A stretch of DNA of 64,000 bases from Phytopythium helicoides (Eukaryota > Oomycota > Peronosporomycetes > Pythiales > Pythiaceae), in the NCBI GenBank assembly GCA_024867545.1, contig JANFNE010000018.1, positions 992,001-1,056,000 on the forward strand. The letters are read 5' to 3'. This document shows, piece after piece, positions 63,651 to 64,000 of this stretch. Position 1 is the first letter of the stretch. Every line of letters starts with the position of its first letter. The translations under genes were made by a program, and so were the position numbers. The notes below the pieces were generated by a model. It saw only the letters and a list, made by a program, of their open reading frames with translations. It made no database searches and was not told the DNA's origin.

Positions 63651-64000
63651 TCAGCCCGTGGTGGCGCGCCGAGCGTCGGCGCCGGCGCGCGTCATGACGG
63701 CGAGCAGCGAGCGCAGCGTCTCGGCGGTCCTCCACGGCCGTCGGGCGCGCGCGCGGGTCAAATGCCACGCAGCGGTCGACGAGCGCGCGCAGCGCCGGCG
63801 GTGCGCGAGGCGACAGGCGCGGGCGCAGGCGGCCGCAGGCCACGAGCGCGTAGACGGCGGCCTCGGCCAGCGGCGCGCCGTCGGCAGTGCGCGCGTCGGC
63901 GTGCGGGACGGCGTGCGCGTCGAGCTCGAAGAGCACGCAGCCGAGCGCGAACACGTCGGCGGGCTGCGCGTAGTCCTGCGCGCCCGCGAGCACCTCTGGC
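63651..64000 (-). CDS. protein kinase, C-terminal end (partial, frameshifted)
   Basis: Only the end of the kinase C-lobe is in the window; the gene continues past 64000. It reads PEVLAGAQDYAQPADVFALGCVLFELD (APE motif and helix F), then LVDRCVAFDPRARPTAVED (conserved Arg of subdomain XI). There the original frame runs on into Arg-rich sequence to 63430, but a one-base change near 63727 gives AETLRSLLAVMTRAGADAR and stop at 63651, which is the expected last kinase helix. It resembles the tyrosine-kinase-like Ser/Thr kinases abundant in oomycetes; with this fragment the subfamily is uncertain. Confidence 0.75.
   Translation of the reverse strand, partial: QRCSRARRTTRSPPTCSRSAACSSSSTRTPSRTPTRALPTARRWPRPPSTRSWPAAACARACRLAHRRRCARSSTAAWHLTRARARRPWRTAETLRSLLAVMTRAGADARRATTG

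Overview
The window reads as nuclear DNA of an oomycete, probably from the Pythium/Phytophthora side of the group. The signs are large, mostly intronless genes packed on both strands, a few very short introns (about 49-78 nt, usually GTRNGT...AG), GC-rich coding sequence, and the multi-domain fusions typical of these organisms (kinase-PP2C, PH-B56, cyclic-nucleotide-domain anoctamin). There are no bacterial operons, rRNA genes, tRNAs or CRISPR arrays. The species is inferred from style, not proven.

Layout. 1-6299 (+): 3' part of a UBR-type N-recognin E3 ligase broken by many one-base frameshifts. 6378-6827 (-): small PH-domain protein. 7540-9327 (-): unrecognised acidic/lysine-rich protein with one intron. 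10216-11724 (+): pantothenate kinase in four exons. 12557-12940 (-): small NLS-rich protein. 14394-15716 (-): a 441-codon pseudogene with four in-frame stops and no frameshift. 17925-19660 (-): a protein with an H2A-like histone fold, an H2B-like histone fold and a SUMO/ubiquitin-like domain in one chain. It lies divergent from a HAD phosphatase at 20079-21146 (+). 21278-24430 (-): kinase-zinc finger-PP2C fusion whose frame continues through one TAG into a signal-peptide ORF. 24987-27429 (-): PH-B56 PP2A regulatory subunit. 28232-33286 (-): anoctamin with cNMP-like and C2 domains, divergent from a sugar transporter at 34163-35944 (+). 36080-37036 (-): bZIP-like regulator. 39229-44001 (-): 1590-aa coiled-coil protein. 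44225-50340 (+): Nup98-Nup96 precursor with an extra ubiquitin-like domain. 51091-55875 (-): ankyrin-repeat protein. 56797-58206 (+): a second nucleoporin-like gene that keeps a conserved Nup98 segment but has F-x-W-P repeats instead of FG repeats. 58926-62927 (-): PERK-like ER eIF2-alpha kinase. 63651-64000 (-): end of another protein kinase.

Two themes recur. One is nuclear/chromatin biology with built-in ubiquitin-like folds (the histone doublet and Nup98) plus a local Nup98 paralogue. The other is phosphorylation signalling (kinase-PP2C, PP2A-B56, PERK-like kinase, terminal kinase). The most novel object is the H2A-H2B-UBL fusion: its H2A part has lost much of the nucleosome acidic patch, its H2B part lacks the usual C-terminal ubiquitination lysine, and a ubiquitin-like domain follows almost directly.

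Sequence-quality note: several genes are broken by single-base shifts, some of them next to short homopolymers (clearest in Nup98 and parts of the UBR ligase). These look more like assembly indels than biology. The 14394-15716 pseudogene is different, because its damage is purely nonsense codons.
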